Position numbers and translations under genes: made by a program | From: Arabidopsis thaliana | Taxonomy: Eukaryota > Streptophyta > Magnoliopsida > Brassicales > Brassicaceae | Reading direction: 5' to 3' | NCBI RefSeq assembly: GCF_000001735.4 | Contig: NC_003074.8 | Span: 186,101 to 250,100 of the forward strand | DNA length: 64,000 bases | The notes under the pieces: model-generated | The model's input: the letters and a program-made list of their open reading frames with translations, nothing else | What the model was told of the DNA's origin: nothing | Database searches by the model: none | In this document: piece after piece, positions 23,822 to 39,411 of the stretch | How positions within the stretch are numbered: the first letter of the stretch is position 1 | Layout of the letters: the number at the start of each line of letters is the position of its first letter

Positions 23822-24251
23822 ACAATAACAACGTCCCTTCCTTCTTTGATCTATACAGAGAGAGAGTGCTTTTGTGTGTACAAAATCCAAATTCCTACCC
23901 CTATATGTATTTGTATCTGTGTATGTATGTGTGTGTGCAGCTTGTTCCGTTTTCTGAATTGGTTTTCAAACTGAACCAAACTGCTATATATTTGGTTTCT
24001 TTGAAAGAGTCCAAACATCAAAAACAACAACAATTTGAAAGAAAAAAAAAGAGTACAGTAGTATATATGCTTTAACGACCAGAAGTTACTCAAACACCAC
24101 CTCCATATGTATTGAAGATTTAATGATTTAATGCACTTTTCGTATGTAAATTAAATGCAACGACATTTCAGCAATAGAAAAACCAAATAACGTACCATAC
24201 AAAAAAACCCAGCTGGGGCATATAAATGTATAGGAGGTCTATATATATATC
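23822..24251. other. Convergent 3' spacer (USP / MYB57)
   Basis: 3' UTRs of two converging genes, with TG-rich and AT-rich sequence (TATGTGTGTGTG at about 23925). Nothing coding. Confidence 0.65.
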
Positions 24252-25051
24252 TTAAATCACATGGTGGTCACCATTAAGCAAGTGGACGGGCCACAGATCT
24301 TCAACGTTCCAGTAATTCTCGTTTGACTGTTGTTCCACCACATTAAACGTCGTCGTCTTCGCCTGAGAGAAGCTCTCAGCCGTGTCTATGGCTTTGCCGG
24401 AGCTGCCTTGCGTCGTCATCCCCGAGCTCTGTGAGTTTCCCGAACAATGATGTTGATGATTCATCATATTTTCCGATGACACTTTCATGTGTCTCTGAAT
24501 CTTTGTCCTCCAGAAGTTCTTTATCTCGTTGTCCGTTCTTCCCGGAAGATGCTTCGCAATCTTCGACCACCTAATGCATATTATAATATTACTTAGCAAC
24601 ATAAAATTAGGTTTAAGATTTGATTTACGTATGCATGTACTAATTAGTGAAACTATATAAGACCTGTTTCCAAGCTTAGCATGAAGCTGAATGATCAAAA
24701 GCTGTTCTTCTTCGGTTATGTTCCCTCGCCGCACATCTGGTCGGAGATAGTTCAGCCACCGGAGCCGACAACTTTTTCCAGTACGTTTTAGACCTTATTA
24801 ACAAAATAAAAACAAAATTTAGTTATATACATAGAAAACATCATCAAAACATGATTTGAATACGTGCAAAAAAGCATACCAGAGGCTTTGGCGACAGAGT
24901 TCCAAAGACCTTCACCATGATTAAGGATGTAATTAAAGAGGATGAAATCTTCTTCCATAGTCCAAGGTCCTTTTCTCACTGTTCCTTCTTCTTCTTTCTG
25001 TGACGTTATTGTCGCTTTCACTCTCCCTTTCTTCTTCATCGTCGTCTCCAT
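24252..25051 (-). CDS. MYB57: R2R3-MYB transcription factor MYB57
   Basis: Three exons on the minus strand: 25051-24880, 24793-24664, 24570-24252, giving 206 aa. An R2 repeat (about 26-77, [13 protein letters not shown]...[34 protein letters not shown]) and an R3 repeat ([13 protein letters not shown]...[29 protein letters not shown]) are complete with the expected Trp spacing. The C-terminus carries [16 protein letters not shown], the subgroup 19 motif shared with MYB21 and MYB24. Family knowledge: the three act downstream of jasmonate and gibberellin in stamen filament growth and are held by JAZ proteins. A TATAAAAG box (minus) lies at 25165-25172. Locus by recall At3g01530. Confidence 0.95.
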
Positions 25052-26976
25052 CTTTCTTTCTGTTGTGTATGTGTGTATTTTTGTCTATGCAATCAATAAA
25101 GAAAACAGAGAAGAGAGAGAGAGAGAGAGATACTCGAGGCGGGAAGATGATCGACGAATGTTTTCTTTTATAGGGTTGAGACTTGCGACTATATAGTCCT
25201 CCAATTGGTAATAATACACATAACCTTAAAAATTAATAAGTAACAGAAACTATCAATAACTTTACACTCGTTTTTCTTTTTTTATGAAAACATATGCATT
25301 AATATGCAAAATCAATGAAAATATGAAGTATTTGATTACAAAACTTAATCATATATATAACTCTAAAGTTGCCAAGAAAAACTAAACATCAAATTAATAA
25401 TTAAACGAGAGAACTTGGCGTGATTAGTTCACGACCACACGAATTGTAAACAGTGAGAAGGAAGAAAGTACAATCTTAAATCAAAGCAAAGCTTGACAGA
25501 AACATTACACTGAGTTTATGTATATAACGACTTCTTCCTAACCCTCTATCACTAATATATACTAACCATTATTTATTTAGAACTCACAATCAATGAAGTT
25601 CTTTCTTCTCTAAATTTTGAAACTTATATTGATATTTTTATATTCTTGCTATATTTTACCACATCTAAACTACAGTCTGAAATATGTGTTTTATTTTTTT
25701 CAACGTTATCTTTTTTTGTTTGTGTGTGTTAACGAGTTTACATTTTATACAAAGAAAATATAAGTAGTATAGATAGAGAAAATGAAATGAAAGTTGTAAT
25801 AGCGTTTGCTTTTGGGCAATTAATTGAGAAGGTTTGGTGTAATTCATATGCCAAATTTAGTAAGTGAGGTTTTGTGGCTGGAAATCTAAATGATGTGTCA
25901 GCTTACAATTCAATTAAATTATTGTAAGAGAGTATAAAAATTGGGTTATTAATATTCTTTTTCAAGAATAATTTAACCAACTACTTATCGTATATTTTGA
26001 GTTTGATGATTTAACCAACACATACACTAACTGAAGTTTAAAACTAAATAATAGTTGGTTTACTATAATTCGTAAAAAAAAACCTTGAACTGTCATTCTA
26101 TGTATAATGATTTTATAATGTTAGTTTGTACTTTGGTTGATGATGATTTATTAAGGATAAACTCCTAAAAGAGTAATCTCCTAACAATCAATGAAAGATT
26201 AATATTGATAGTGAAGATAAGCCATGTGTGAACATGTAGTGTGAGCTTTGATTTTAGATTGTAGGAGTTCATGATTCGTTTAGTTGTAAAAGGAAAATTA
26301 ATTTGTAACCACAAAAAACAAGAGTCTATTTGGAGATTAATAGGCTGTCCTCAATTATATTATCATCAAAGTACACAAGACATACACTTTCATCTAAGCC
26401 ATAGACTCACCAAACTTCTTTTTCTAATGTTCATTTTTATTTCTTAATTTTTATAATATGACACTTTTGAAAATGAAATACACATAAATAATCCAAGTTT
26501 TTTTTTTTTTTTTAATGCTTTTAGATAGTTGTGATTTTGTTCAGCTCGTATTTGGATTAAGATATTACTTGGGTTTTTAATTTGATTATTTCGATTGGGT
26601 AGAATCAGTTTATCAAATCGAACTACACTAAACCAAATCTAACAATACTAAACCGAAATCATAATATTACCACTTTGATTTGTAATTTAAATGCTAGAGA
26701 ATCCCACAGTATTAGAAGAAAGTCGTTCGTATCTAATGAAACATTCTTACCAATCTCTGAGCTGCAATAATAAATAAGATGAAATACAAACTGTAAGATA
26801 TCAATTGTAGTTTTGAGCGTAAATTTCCAATGGGAGGGAACAGTCTTCTTGGTCTTGTTTTTTTTTCTTTTGTTTCTTCATCGGCCAAAAAATATATAAT
26901 GTCACAATGATAAGGGAAATCCCCCACAACACAATCTTCTGTCACTTGGCTTTATCAGAGCTTTGTATCTCTCTTT
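25052..26976. other. MYB57 promoter and DRH1 3' spacer
   Basis: 1.9 kb, AT-rich. TATAAAAG on the minus strand at 25165-25172 and a GA repeat (25111-25131) belong to the MYB57 leader and promoter. A T tract lies at about 26500-26515. The right end holds the DRH1 3' UTR. No coding frame looks real. Confidence 0.6.
25165..25172 (-). promoter_or_regulatory. Candidate TATA box of MYB57
   Basis: The minus strand reads TATAAAAG about 115 bases upstream of the start codon, at a sensible distance for a leader of about 90 bases. Confidence 0.5.
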
Positions 26977-30042
<3,066 letters not shown>

Positions 30043-30846
30043 AGCAAAGACTTCTGCAACATGTCAAAGCGATTCAGTAAACCAAATCGGTAATCCACAG
30101 AAATCATCACCAAACTCGACTTAGGTTTCAATTAATTCAACCATAAATGAGAAAAGCATCCAACTGCAATCGAGTCACAGATCTGGATTCAAATCGAACA
30201 ATAAAAAAAAAAACTAACACGTAATAAAAGGATTCGATCAGAAATCAGAATTAAACACGACCAAACCGACGCAATCTTAGAGAGAAACTAGAAATTGAAA
30301 CAGAGAGCTTAAATACCAAATTCTAGGAATCTAAGTCAGGATTGAGGAATTTTGTCAACAGATAAACGCGTACCTGATTTGATATTCAAGAGTCGAGTTT
30401 GAATGTGGAAAACGAACCAGCAGATTGGATTAAAGACTCGGGTCAAATCTGTGAACTCGAGCTTTTGAGATTCCCTTTTTTGGTTTCCCTCTCTATAACA
30501 ATCTACGCCACAAGAAGAAGCGTAGAAGCAAGAGAGAGAAAGTTAGACCAAAAGCAAGGATGTCCAACTTTAGACCGTCTCTGTTAGTTAGGTTTATAAA
30601 ACCATCCATCGTCGCAACAAAAATATCTGCACCTTAATGAGCCGCCTCCTTCTTTTGGGCCCTTTTGGGCCACTCCAATTTTATTCCTAGGCCCATTATA
30701 TAATTTCCATGTAAAGAATAGAATTATTTAATGAGATTAGTTGAATTTAACAAAAGTTAATAGTGTCATGTAAAAACGACATGGATGAACAAAAATATCA
30801 ACATTTTTCGCATAAATAATAAACTAAGAGCTTCTATATACAAAAT
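30043..30846. other. DRH1 leader with intron, and PPT2 3' end
   Basis: The DRH1 5' UTR intron runs 30373-30054 on the minus strand (donor CAG|GTACGC, acceptor TTGCAG). Upstream are a leader exon and a promoter with GGGCC-rich blocks at about 30655-30695 (TTGGGCCC, TTGGGCCA, AGGCCCA), which are site II-type motifs. The rest is the PPT2 3' UTR. Confidence 0.6.
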
Positions 30847-32756
30847 TCAAGACATTTTTGGATTTGGTTTGACTTGGACTCGTTTGGCTCTGCTGTACAA
30901 ATATACTCCAGCTAGTGCAGTCGCGGTACCTGTTTATTTAACAAGTGATTATATATTGCTTCAATAAAATGAACAAGTGTAACAAATCCTTTACTAATAT
31001 ATACTACTAGTAGTTGTTTACCTATAGAGTTAAGAGGTGAGACTGGAGTTTTGAAGAAAAGAATGGATGATGTAATAACCACCACACGCTTCACGCAGTT
31101 CCCTACAGAGTGTGTTACTGGAGACACCATCTCCAATATCATATACGATACCTACAACAACAACCCCAATTTTTATGTGTTGATTAGAAGCCTAACACTA
31201 ACCGACTTTACAAAATTCAGTACAGTTTTTCTGAAACGGAGGAACTAGACGGACCAACCTGTTGGTAGCTATGCAAGCAAACACCAGCAAGTAGAGACAT
31301 GATGCAAAACTCTTTTACCGACAAACCCTGGCTTGTCTGTCAAGCAACCACATACAAACACACATTAGTTCTTTCTCTTTTAGATCATCTAGCTATATCG
31401 GTTTATGCTTTTCCACTTACTGCTACTTGTAAATGCGAAGGAGTAACCTTGAACCCATCGATGAGGATTGCTAAAGGAACCAGTAAGATAAAGGAGATAA
31501 TGGTTATTATAGAGAAAAGGTTGATGTTGTCCAAAGCGTCCTGTTTCAATATACAAACATTAATAGATTTCGATTACTAGTTTCTTTCTTGAGATCATAA
31601 GGATAACTTATATTCAAACTCTTTTACCTTTCCAACCATGAATTTTTTACTGAGGACATTGCGTGATTGATTCGTCACATTAGAAGCCATTGCACTGCAG
31701 AAACCAATCCTGGTTTATCCCAATACCATGAATTAATCAAATCAATTAAAACTTCATCAAAAGTTTATCAAGAATACTATTTTTTTTGTTCTTGTTCTTG
31801 TTGTTCATACCAATTGAAAGAAGCTTCTGTGAAAGATGCTAAAGAGACTCCAGCGACAATAGGTAACAACGAACAAACAATCCACAGACTCGGCCACTGG
31901 ACATTAATCAAAATTTCAAAGATTATGTCTGAAAATATAACTCTCTTGTATAATCTAAGGTTATAGATTAAGTCTGAAACAGAGCGTATCTTTGTTTTGC
32001 TTACCTCACCGAGCAAGAGAACAGAAAGCAAGACGGTGAAGAAAGGCTCCATTGCTTTGATAGTGTGGGTGAAAGAGACATTTACTCTTCCTAAGCTCAC
32101 ATTTGTTAACAAGTTCCCTAACGTGTGAGCTACTGCTAGTTGTACGATCACCGTAAACTGGAGAGGATTACAATTGAATGAATCTCTCTGTTTTTAGGGT
32201 TTGACGGAATCAATATTTGATTTACCTGAGAAGGAGAAAATTTGGGGCGTGGATGGAGTTTAAGGAGCCACATTATAGCAATCATCAACGTTCCACACCC
32301 TAATTGAAATGCTGTTACAGTCGCTGGATATGGATAAACCCTAAGTACCTGGATCGATGAATGAACAAGTTTCATACTTGTATGAAGACTGATAATAGGT
32401 TCGAGTACTGCTTCTTGCATTGAAATGGACTGTTTAATTAAATGAAGCAAAGAAGGAACCTGTTTGTTGAAAATGTTGTAGTAGATATTGAGAAGGTACC
32501 AAACTCCAAACATGCCTCCTAGCTTCAACCCTTTAACCAAACTTCCAGATTCCAAATCTCCTCCTTCCACATTCTCCGGAACTGTAGCTGACTTGAGCTT
32601 GAAGCCATTAAATCTAAGGTTCGGTCTCCAAGGATAAGAGTTAGAAGATGAAAAAGCTCTGCTTCTTCTGCTCAACGCTGATTCAGGAGTAGACTTGGCA
32701 AGGAACAATGGAGATGGAAGTCTTGGATTTGGATTTAGAAATGTGAGAGCGAACAT
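30847..32756 (-). CDS. PPT2: Plastid phosphoenolpyruvate/phosphate translocator PPT2
   Basis: Nine exons on the minus strand: 32756-32460, 32348-32226, 32157-32005, 31896-31811, 31709-31628, 31540-31421, 31336-31259, 31151-31022, 30929-30847, giving 383 aa. A transit peptide of about 75 residues is followed by a TPT/EamA-type transporter with about eight or nine hydrophobic helices ([70 protein letters not shown]). The motifs KAMEPFF and NCVKRV are typical of the phosphate translocator family. It exchanges phosphoenolpyruvate for phosphate across the inner envelope, feeding the shikimate pathway and fatty acid synthesis. Locus by recall At3g01550; PPT1/CUE1 is the paralogue elsewhere. Confidence 0.94.
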
Positions 32757-33783
32757 AATTTTTTCCTCTTATCAGATGCTCCAAGATGTGCATAAATCCT
32801 CCGGCATTTGTTGGAATTTCTCACAAGTAACCGACTCTTGCTAACTTTTTCTTCTTCCTCTATTGGTAAGAGTTATGTTACATGAGTCTACCTCCTCATT
32901 TTCATGTAAGAAGAAAAAAGTTTGTTTTGTTTTTGGATATACTGCAAACTTGATATTAGTATTATTTAGAAGAGTTGTCTTTATTATGTGACTTTTCTCT
33001 CGTTCTACTATCTGAATGTTTTTGAGTATGATAAAAATAACTCACATGCCGATGCCGACATTTTTTTCAATATAACATTGGCTCGATTTTATTTATCTTT
33101 CCTCATAAGAGCCAGTGGTATTTGCCGGTATTGTTTCTTCTCATGTTCTCCATTCCATGTGTGTTCTGTAAATAATGTTATGGAAATGATTTGACATACT
33201 TGGTCACTCATTTCTTTACAAAGGGGCCGTGGTTTTCTTCGTTTATAATAATATCAAAAAGTTGGTAACGCTATAAATAATTATTTAAAATAAAGTTTAC
33301 GTACGAACATGACAAATTACTGACCACAACACCAATTGATTTTTAGTGTGGAATTTGAAAATGTCAGGGGAGAATTGTATGGATGATATGAAAGGGGCCG
33401 CGTTGAAACATGTGGATGTTGTATTGTATGCTCCTGAGTCCACCCTTTTCTTTCCGTGTTATTTCATACTATTACAAATAAGGTTGGTCCCATTGCTTTG
33501 ATCACATTATTGATTATACCATTTACTTATTATGTCAGTGTTGGTACAGGTCATTGATCACAATTTGGGCTTTAAACGGAGAGGATGGAAACTGAATTCT
33601 AAATACATTTCGGCCCATTTAGGGTCCATAACCTTCTACGCCAATCAGAAGGTACGTCGACATGAGCAACTTGGTCAATTTTATGACATAAATAAAATAA
33701 AAATAAAAAAATAAAAATCGATCTGAGGGGTTTTAGAAAGAAAAGAAGAAATTCGGGAGTCGGAGAAATTGTCGGGTGGATCG
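32757..33783. other. Divergent promoter region PPT2 / FLOE3
   Basis: About 1 kb between divergent start codons, AT-rich. A TTTGGGCTTT site II-type motif lies at 33565 and GGCCCATTTAGGG at 33612, close to FLOE3. Nothing coding. Confidence 0.6.
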
Positions 33784-35607
33784 ATGAATACTTGTCAGTT
33801 TATGGATAAGCAGATAATGGATCTATCTTCTTCTTCATCTCTACCTTCCACTGATTTCATCGATCTGATGAACAATCATGACGGCGATGATCACCAGAAG
33901 AAGCAGGTGATCGGCGATAATGGATTGGACTCTAAGAAAGAAGTGATCGTTCCTAGCTATGATTTCCATCCCATACGTCCCACCACCGCCGCACGATTGT
34001 CTCACTCGGCTTTAGATCTCGCCGGATCCACGACTAGGGTTAATTGGTCCGCCTCTGATTATAAACCCGTTTCCACTACTTCGCCTAACACTGTACTTAC
34101 TACTACTTCTCGAATCTTCCTCTCTTTTTTTTTTTTGTACATGATTCTACATCATAAGCCTATAAGAGGACTTGTCTATTTCTGATTGATTTGTTTTTTT
34201 TTATTCGGCCAGAATTTTGGATCTCTCGATTCTATTGAACCTTCCAAGTTGGTTCCTGACAAGGGTCAAAATGTGTTTAACACGACTATTATGTCCGAGA
34301 TTATAGATAGGACAATGAAGAAACATACCGATACCTTGCTTCATGTAATGGAAGGTGTTAGTGCACGTCTTTCACAGCTGGAGACCAGAACCCACAACCT
34401 CGAGAACCTGGTGGATGATCTCAAAGTTTCTGTTGACAATAGTCACGGCAGCACTGATGGGAAAATGAGACAGCTTAAAAATATCCTTGTAGAGGTAACT
34501 TTGCTGATTGCTTTTCGAAACTAGAATTTATAGCTTTTCCTGGCAACTATTGATCTTTTTTATACAGAAATTTTCTCATTTATGAACATGTCTTTTCTTG
34601 AACCAGGCTTATAGTACTTTCTGTTGATACTTCAGTTCCTTCTTTATGCGAATGGTGTGCAGGTGCAGAGTGGTGTGCAACTATTGAAGGACAAACAAGA
34701 GATTCTCGAAGCTCAGCTTTCAAAGCATCAGGTATCCAACCAGCATGCCAAAACACACTCTTTACACGTTGATCCCACTGCTCAATCGCCCGCTCCAGTC
34801 CCTATGCAGCAGTTTCCTCTTACTTCTTTCCCACAGCCACCATCTTCCACTGCTGCTCCTTCCCAGCCACCTTCCTCGCAACTACCACCTCAGCTACCTA
34901 CGCAGTTTTCTTCTCAACAAGAGCCGTATTGTCCTCCGCCTAGTCATCCTCAACCACCTCCATCAAACCCGCCTCCTTACCAAGCTCCTCAGACCCAAAC
35001 GCCGCATCAACCATCTTACCAGTCACCGCCTCAGCAGCCACAGTACCCCCAACAGCCACCACCATCATCAGGCTACAACCCCGAAGAACAACCACCATAT
35101 CAGATGCAATCTTACCCGCCAAACCCTCCTCGTCAACAGCCACCTGCTGGTTCTACCCCTTCTCAACAGTTCTACAACCCTCCTCAACCACAACCATCAA
35201 TGTACGATGGAGCGGGTGGTAGATCTAATTCAGGTTTTCCGTCCGGCTACTTGTCTGAACCTTACACATACAGTGGTTCACCAATGTCCTCAGCGAAACC
35301 GCCACATATAAGTAGCAATGGAACTGGTTACCCACAGCTCTCAAATTCACGTCCATTGCCACACGCTTTGCCAATGGTTTCAGCCGTCAGCAGCGGTGGT
35401 GGCTCTAGTTCCCCTAGATCAGAAAGCAGAGCCCCAATCGATGATGTAATCGACAGGGTGACAACCATGGGATTCCCAAGGGACCAAGTCAGAGCAACAG
35501 TGAGAAAACTGACTGAAAACGGCCAAGCTGTTGACCTCAACGTGGTTCTGGATAAGTTGATGAACGAAGGAGGAGCTCCACCTGGAGGTTTTTTTGGTGG
35601 TCGGTAG
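33784..35607 (+). CDS. FLOE3: DUF1421 prion-like protein FLOE3
   Basis: Three exons: 33784-34092, 34213-34494, 34663-35607, giving 511 aa. The Ser/Asp-rich N-terminus is followed by a predicted coiled coil (about 125-215, MSEIIDRTMKKHTDTLLHVMEG...LETRTHNLENLVDDLK). A long Pro/Gln/Ser/Tyr-rich disordered region (about 225-430) comes next, then a UBA-like C-terminal domain (IDDVIDRVTTMGFPRDQVRATVRKL...VLDKLMNEG). Family knowledge: the paralogue FLOE1 forms water-sensitive condensates in seeds and controls germination under water limitation; this locus (At3g01560 by recall) is its relative FLOE3. The start is the first ATG; the frame upstream of 33784 has none. Overlapping open frames in the proline-rich exon are codon-bias shadows. 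Confidence 0.92.
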
Positions 35608-36051
35608 CCATCGGTTTAGCCAACTCTGTACAGTACTTTATATCAGTTATCGATTTAAGGATCACCTTTGTGACCAAATATCGATTTCAAGAGCTTGTAA
35701 GTTGTAACCCATTGCGACTTCATATATGATATCAGTTTGATGCGTAATTCTAGAGAATGTCTATTACTCCTTTGTGTTTGAAGCTTGAAAGCTTGCGATG
35801 ATCTTTTTCGTTTCTTTTCTTGTATTTGACCATTTGTTAATCAGCTAACATTTCAAATCTATTACGCATCAATAAAACAAAGAACTGATAGAAGCAAAAT
35901 GTCTCCGACATTATTGTTACAGGAAAAAAAAAGAAGAGGAAACTAAACCCAAAATAAGCTTACAAGCAAATACAAACACTCAAAACACATGAACATTAAG
36001 AACTAACAGTCGATTTTTTTTATTCAACATGGTTCACTCAAAACACACGCT
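35608..36051. other. Convergent 3' spacer FLOE3 / oleosin
   Basis: 3' UTRs of two converging genes. AATAAAAC at about 35871 is a possible poly(A) signal. Nothing coding. Confidence 0.6.
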
Positions 36052-36678
36052 TTATGTAGTCTTGGTGTCTCGGACATTATGAGTACCCTTGGTGGTGTCT
36101 CGGTCTCGGACATCAAAAGTCTTGGCCTCTCGGACATCATGAGCTTTGTCTTCTATGGTTTGTCCAGCATCTTTAGTCCTCTGTCCCACATACTCGGCCA
36201 TGTCAGCCAAACGATGCTTCGCTTCCTCAAGCTCCTCCGGGATATGCTGCCCGGCCCGGCGGATGTAGTTGAGTACCCACGACATGGATGATAGTCCGGT
36301 GAGACCTATGGCCCCTGAAGCCAGGAATCCAGTCATAGCTAGACCGATGACAAAGGCTGCTGGTACAATAACCGGACTAAAGATGAGAAACAACGGGAAT
36401 GCTAGCATTAGTCCTATAACCGAACCGGCTAATGTCAAACCGGCTATAGTCAGCAGCGTTCCTCCTATCGGTACACCGACAAACACGGCTAGCACCTGCA
36501 TGCACGTGCGTCACGTGAAAACCACATACATATGCATAACTGAGATTCGAAGGAGGGATGTAAAAGGGACCTGAGTGGAAGAAGGGCCACTCTGAGGATA
36601 AAGGACTTTGATGCCTCCTTCATGCTGGCGTTGAGGGTGCACTTGAAGCTGGTGCGAGTGTGTGCGAACGTCGGCCAT
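36052..36678 (-). CDS. OLEO5: Seed oleosin (oil-body structural protein)
   Basis: Two exons on the minus strand: 36678-36571 and 36495-36052, giving 183 aa. The hydrophilic N-terminus (36 residues, exon 1) precedes a central hydrophobic hairpin of about 70 residues ([20 protein letters not shown]...GLSSMSW). The proline knot [12 protein letters not shown] fits P-x5-SP-x3-P. The amphipathic C-terminus ([34 protein letters not shown]) ends in three related DVRD/NVRD repeats. It coats seed oil bodies. The symbol and locus (At3g01570) are from memory. The intron and promoter carry RY and ABRE/G-box motifs expected for a seed-maturation gene. Confidence 0.94.
36497..36517. promoter_or_regulatory. 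RY motif with two G-boxes inside the oleosin intron
   Basis: Within the 75-base intron (36496-36570) lie TGCATGCA (36497-36504), CACGTG (36503-36508, overlapping it) and a second CACGTG (36512-36517). RY elements are bound by B3 factors (ABI3, FUS3, LEC2) and G-boxes by bZIPs in seed maturation. Intronic location makes an enhancer role plausible but inferred. Confidence 0.5.
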
Positions 36679-37428
36679 TGATCCTCCAAGTTCAAGCTTA
36701 ATCGAGAGCTTCTCAAGAGTGTTAACTTAATCAGTTGCTTCTGCCTTTAAGGTTTGAAAAATGAGATCGGTTTTGAGCGAGATGGTGTGTGAAGATGACA
36801 CGTAATGGAGTGACGTGGCACCTGAGAAGCTTGCATGAGTAACAAGTTTCCTCTGCTCTTTTTATTTTTACCATCCGAATCCGATGATACCAACGAGATG
36901 GACAAAGAGTGCCTTAGTGTCAGGTGGTGGAGCCGTAATACATGAAAAGTCAATTATACCCTTACAATCGGAGTTGAACATCAAGAAAGATCATCAAACT
37001 CGCTTCGAGTCTCCTAATCAAACTCTTCTGAATTGACATAATTAGCATGCGGCTTTGCTCGAGAATATTCACCAGATTCGATTTTACAGCTTCAATGGAA
37101 CAATTAGGTTTCCATAAGAGAATTTCAGCCATGGAAATAATACTTGGTGTATTGCTCCTATAACAGGGAATAAGGGATTCCTCTGTTTATGGCTCCGAAA
37201 GCAAACAGTCAAAGATTGAGATTGTTGAACAGATGATGCAGAGACTGATCAAGATCTTATCAACAAACCTCAGTAAATCGTCTGTGATTGTATTCACATC
37301 ATGTATTGTTGAGAACCGCCTTAGCCCTTAGGCTTAAATCTCCATATTCTTAGTGTTGATCCCTTCTAATAGAAAGTGGTTACTTGGGTAAGACAGAGAT
37401 CTTGGCTTCAACCTTAAGCATACCAGTA
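36679..37428. other. Oleosin promoter and PPR 3' end
   Basis: The seed motifs noted separately are near 36800-36837. The rest (36900-37428) is spacer or 3' UTR of the PPR gene. No coding frame looks real. Confidence 0.6.
36797..36837. promoter_or_regulatory. ABRE and RY elements in the oleosin promoter
   Basis: Upstream of the start codon at 36678 lie GACACGTA (about 36797), GACGTGGC (36812-36819, ABRE core ACGTGGC) and, on the minus strand, CATGCAA (36831-36837, RY). This is the usual ABRE plus RY pairing of seed storage and oil-body genes. Confidence 0.55.
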
Positions 37429-39411
37429 TCACAAGCTGTCTCCCTCATATTCAAAGTACACACAGTTTTCCAAATCTTCTTTCATATGCAAGTCCAGCTC
37501 TTTCAGCAATCCATAAACCGGCTCTTTCTCAGGATGCAATTCATCATCCGCCACAAATCTATGTACTTTTCTTCTAATCTCAATCAAACTCTCTGCCAGT
37601 CCTTTCTTAATTCCTCTCTGCTTCACCGAATTTCTCAACTTCTCCACATTCTCCCATTCTCCCTTAACCCCATACACATTCGACATTAACATGTAATAGC
37701 CAGCATGATTAGATTCCAATTCGAAAAGCTTCTTTGCAACAGTTTCTGCCATCTCACCATTCTGATGAATCCTACACGCGCCTAAAAGAGTACCCAAGAT
37801 TTGAGGTGTCGGTGAAAAAGGCATCCGCTTTGTGATTTCAATGGCAGTATCTAGATCTCCTACACGACCAAGAAGATCAACTAATACAGCATAGTGTTCT
37901 AAGTTGGGAGCAAGTCTATAGTCATTCACCATCAATTTAAATATTCTCAACCCCTCATGTATCAAACCTGCGTGACTACAAGCAGATAATATTGAGAGAA
38001 ATGTCACTTCATTAGGCTTAACTTCTGAGCTCTTGACCATGTGATTAAATGTTTCCAGTGCTTTAGTGCCCTTTCCATGGATGCCATAACCAGTGATCAA
38101 AGATGTCCAAACCACAGTGTCCTTTAAAGCAATCCCATTGAATACTTTAGAAGCATTGCCTAGACTCCCACACCTCGAGTAAAGCTCTACAAGAGAAGCT
38201 CCGATGAATGGGTTACTGTCAAATCCATATTTGATAACATAACTATGAAAGCATTTAGCTTGTTCGAGAAAGCCTAACTCCGAACATGACCCAAGAACCT
38301 TCACCATAAGAATAGCATCAGGCCTGGTATTATTTTCCAGCAACATGATGGAAAATTCCTCAATTGATCTGTGAGCCATTCCATTTAATGTAAAGCCACT
38401 TATCAGCGCAACCCAAGAGACTACATCTTTTCTTGGTATCCTGGAGAATACAGCATAAGCTTCTTCAGGGGAGAAACACTTCATATACATATCAACTAGA
38501 GCAGTAGAGACTTTCACTTCTGTCTCTAAACCTTTCCTAATGGCCAATTCATGAGTCTTCCTACCTTGCTCTAAATCATGAGCAGCTGCACAAGCTTGTA
38601 AAACACAGAGCACGGTAGCTACATTAGGTTCTGTTCCATCATCCATCATATCATTGAAGACAAGCAACGCTTCAGCGGCAGCTCCATTTTGAACGTAGCA
38701 AGCAATCACTGTGCTCCAAGATATAACATCTTTCTCTGCTATCATCTTGAACAAATTAACCGCTTCCTTGAAAGCTCTTGACTTTGCATAACAATTCAAT
38801 AGCGAATTTACCAAAGACAAGTCATTTGAAAATCCTCTCCTAATCACAAAACCATGCACACATCTTCCAAGCCTTGAATTCGAAAGCTTTGTACAAGCAG
38901 AAACTAGTGTGATTAAAGTTACCCGATCAGGAGTAACATCGGAAGCCATCACCATTCTCCTGAAAAACTCTACGGCCTGATAGGGAGACCCGTTTTTCTC
39001 AAACCCAGAAACCATAGAAGACCATGTCACTATATCAGGCTTCTCCAATTCATCGAACATCCTCAAAGCTTCGATCATTCTTCCACATTTGATATACATA
39101 TATATCAGAGAAGATCCAACATAAAGGTCAGACCCAAGAGTGACATCCTTCTTCACGAACCCATGAATCATTTCACCATAATTAACTTCCCGCAGCTCCC
39201 CGCAGGCCTTGAGAGCAACTGGAAGCGTGAAATTATCAGGCTTTTCTTCATCGCGAAACATATGACTAAAGTGATACAAGACTTCTTCCCATTGTTTCTC
39301 TCTGGATAAACTCTTAAGAAGAGTATTCCACTGGTACAAGCTTCTCTTCGTCATTTCGCCGAACATTTGGCGTGCATCCACGGAAGAAGAGAACTTCCGG
39401 CAAAAACCCAT
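37429..39411 (-). CDS. Pentatricopeptide repeat protein, PLS class with E domain
   Basis: An intronless frame of 660 aa. It holds about fourteen PPR motifs in the P-L-S order (for example [81 protein letters not shown]). It ends in an E-type region ([32 protein letters not shown]...[17 protein letters not shown]). No DYW domain follows. Family knowledge: such proteins bind organelle RNA one base per repeat and often specify C-to-U editing sites. The protein as read starts abruptly without a targeting peptide. A splice acceptor (TTTCAG at 39426-39421) sits just before GGGATTTGG-ATG, and an upstream exon ending at 39451 would add 11 residues in frame (ATG at 39474). Target unknown. Locus by recall At3g01580. 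Confidence 0.9.

Noticed and set aside
34745-35311. 188-codon plus-strand frame inside FLOE3
   Set aside because: Shadow of the Pro/Gln/Ser-rich exon (CCN codons give Leu/His/Ser in the +1 frame).
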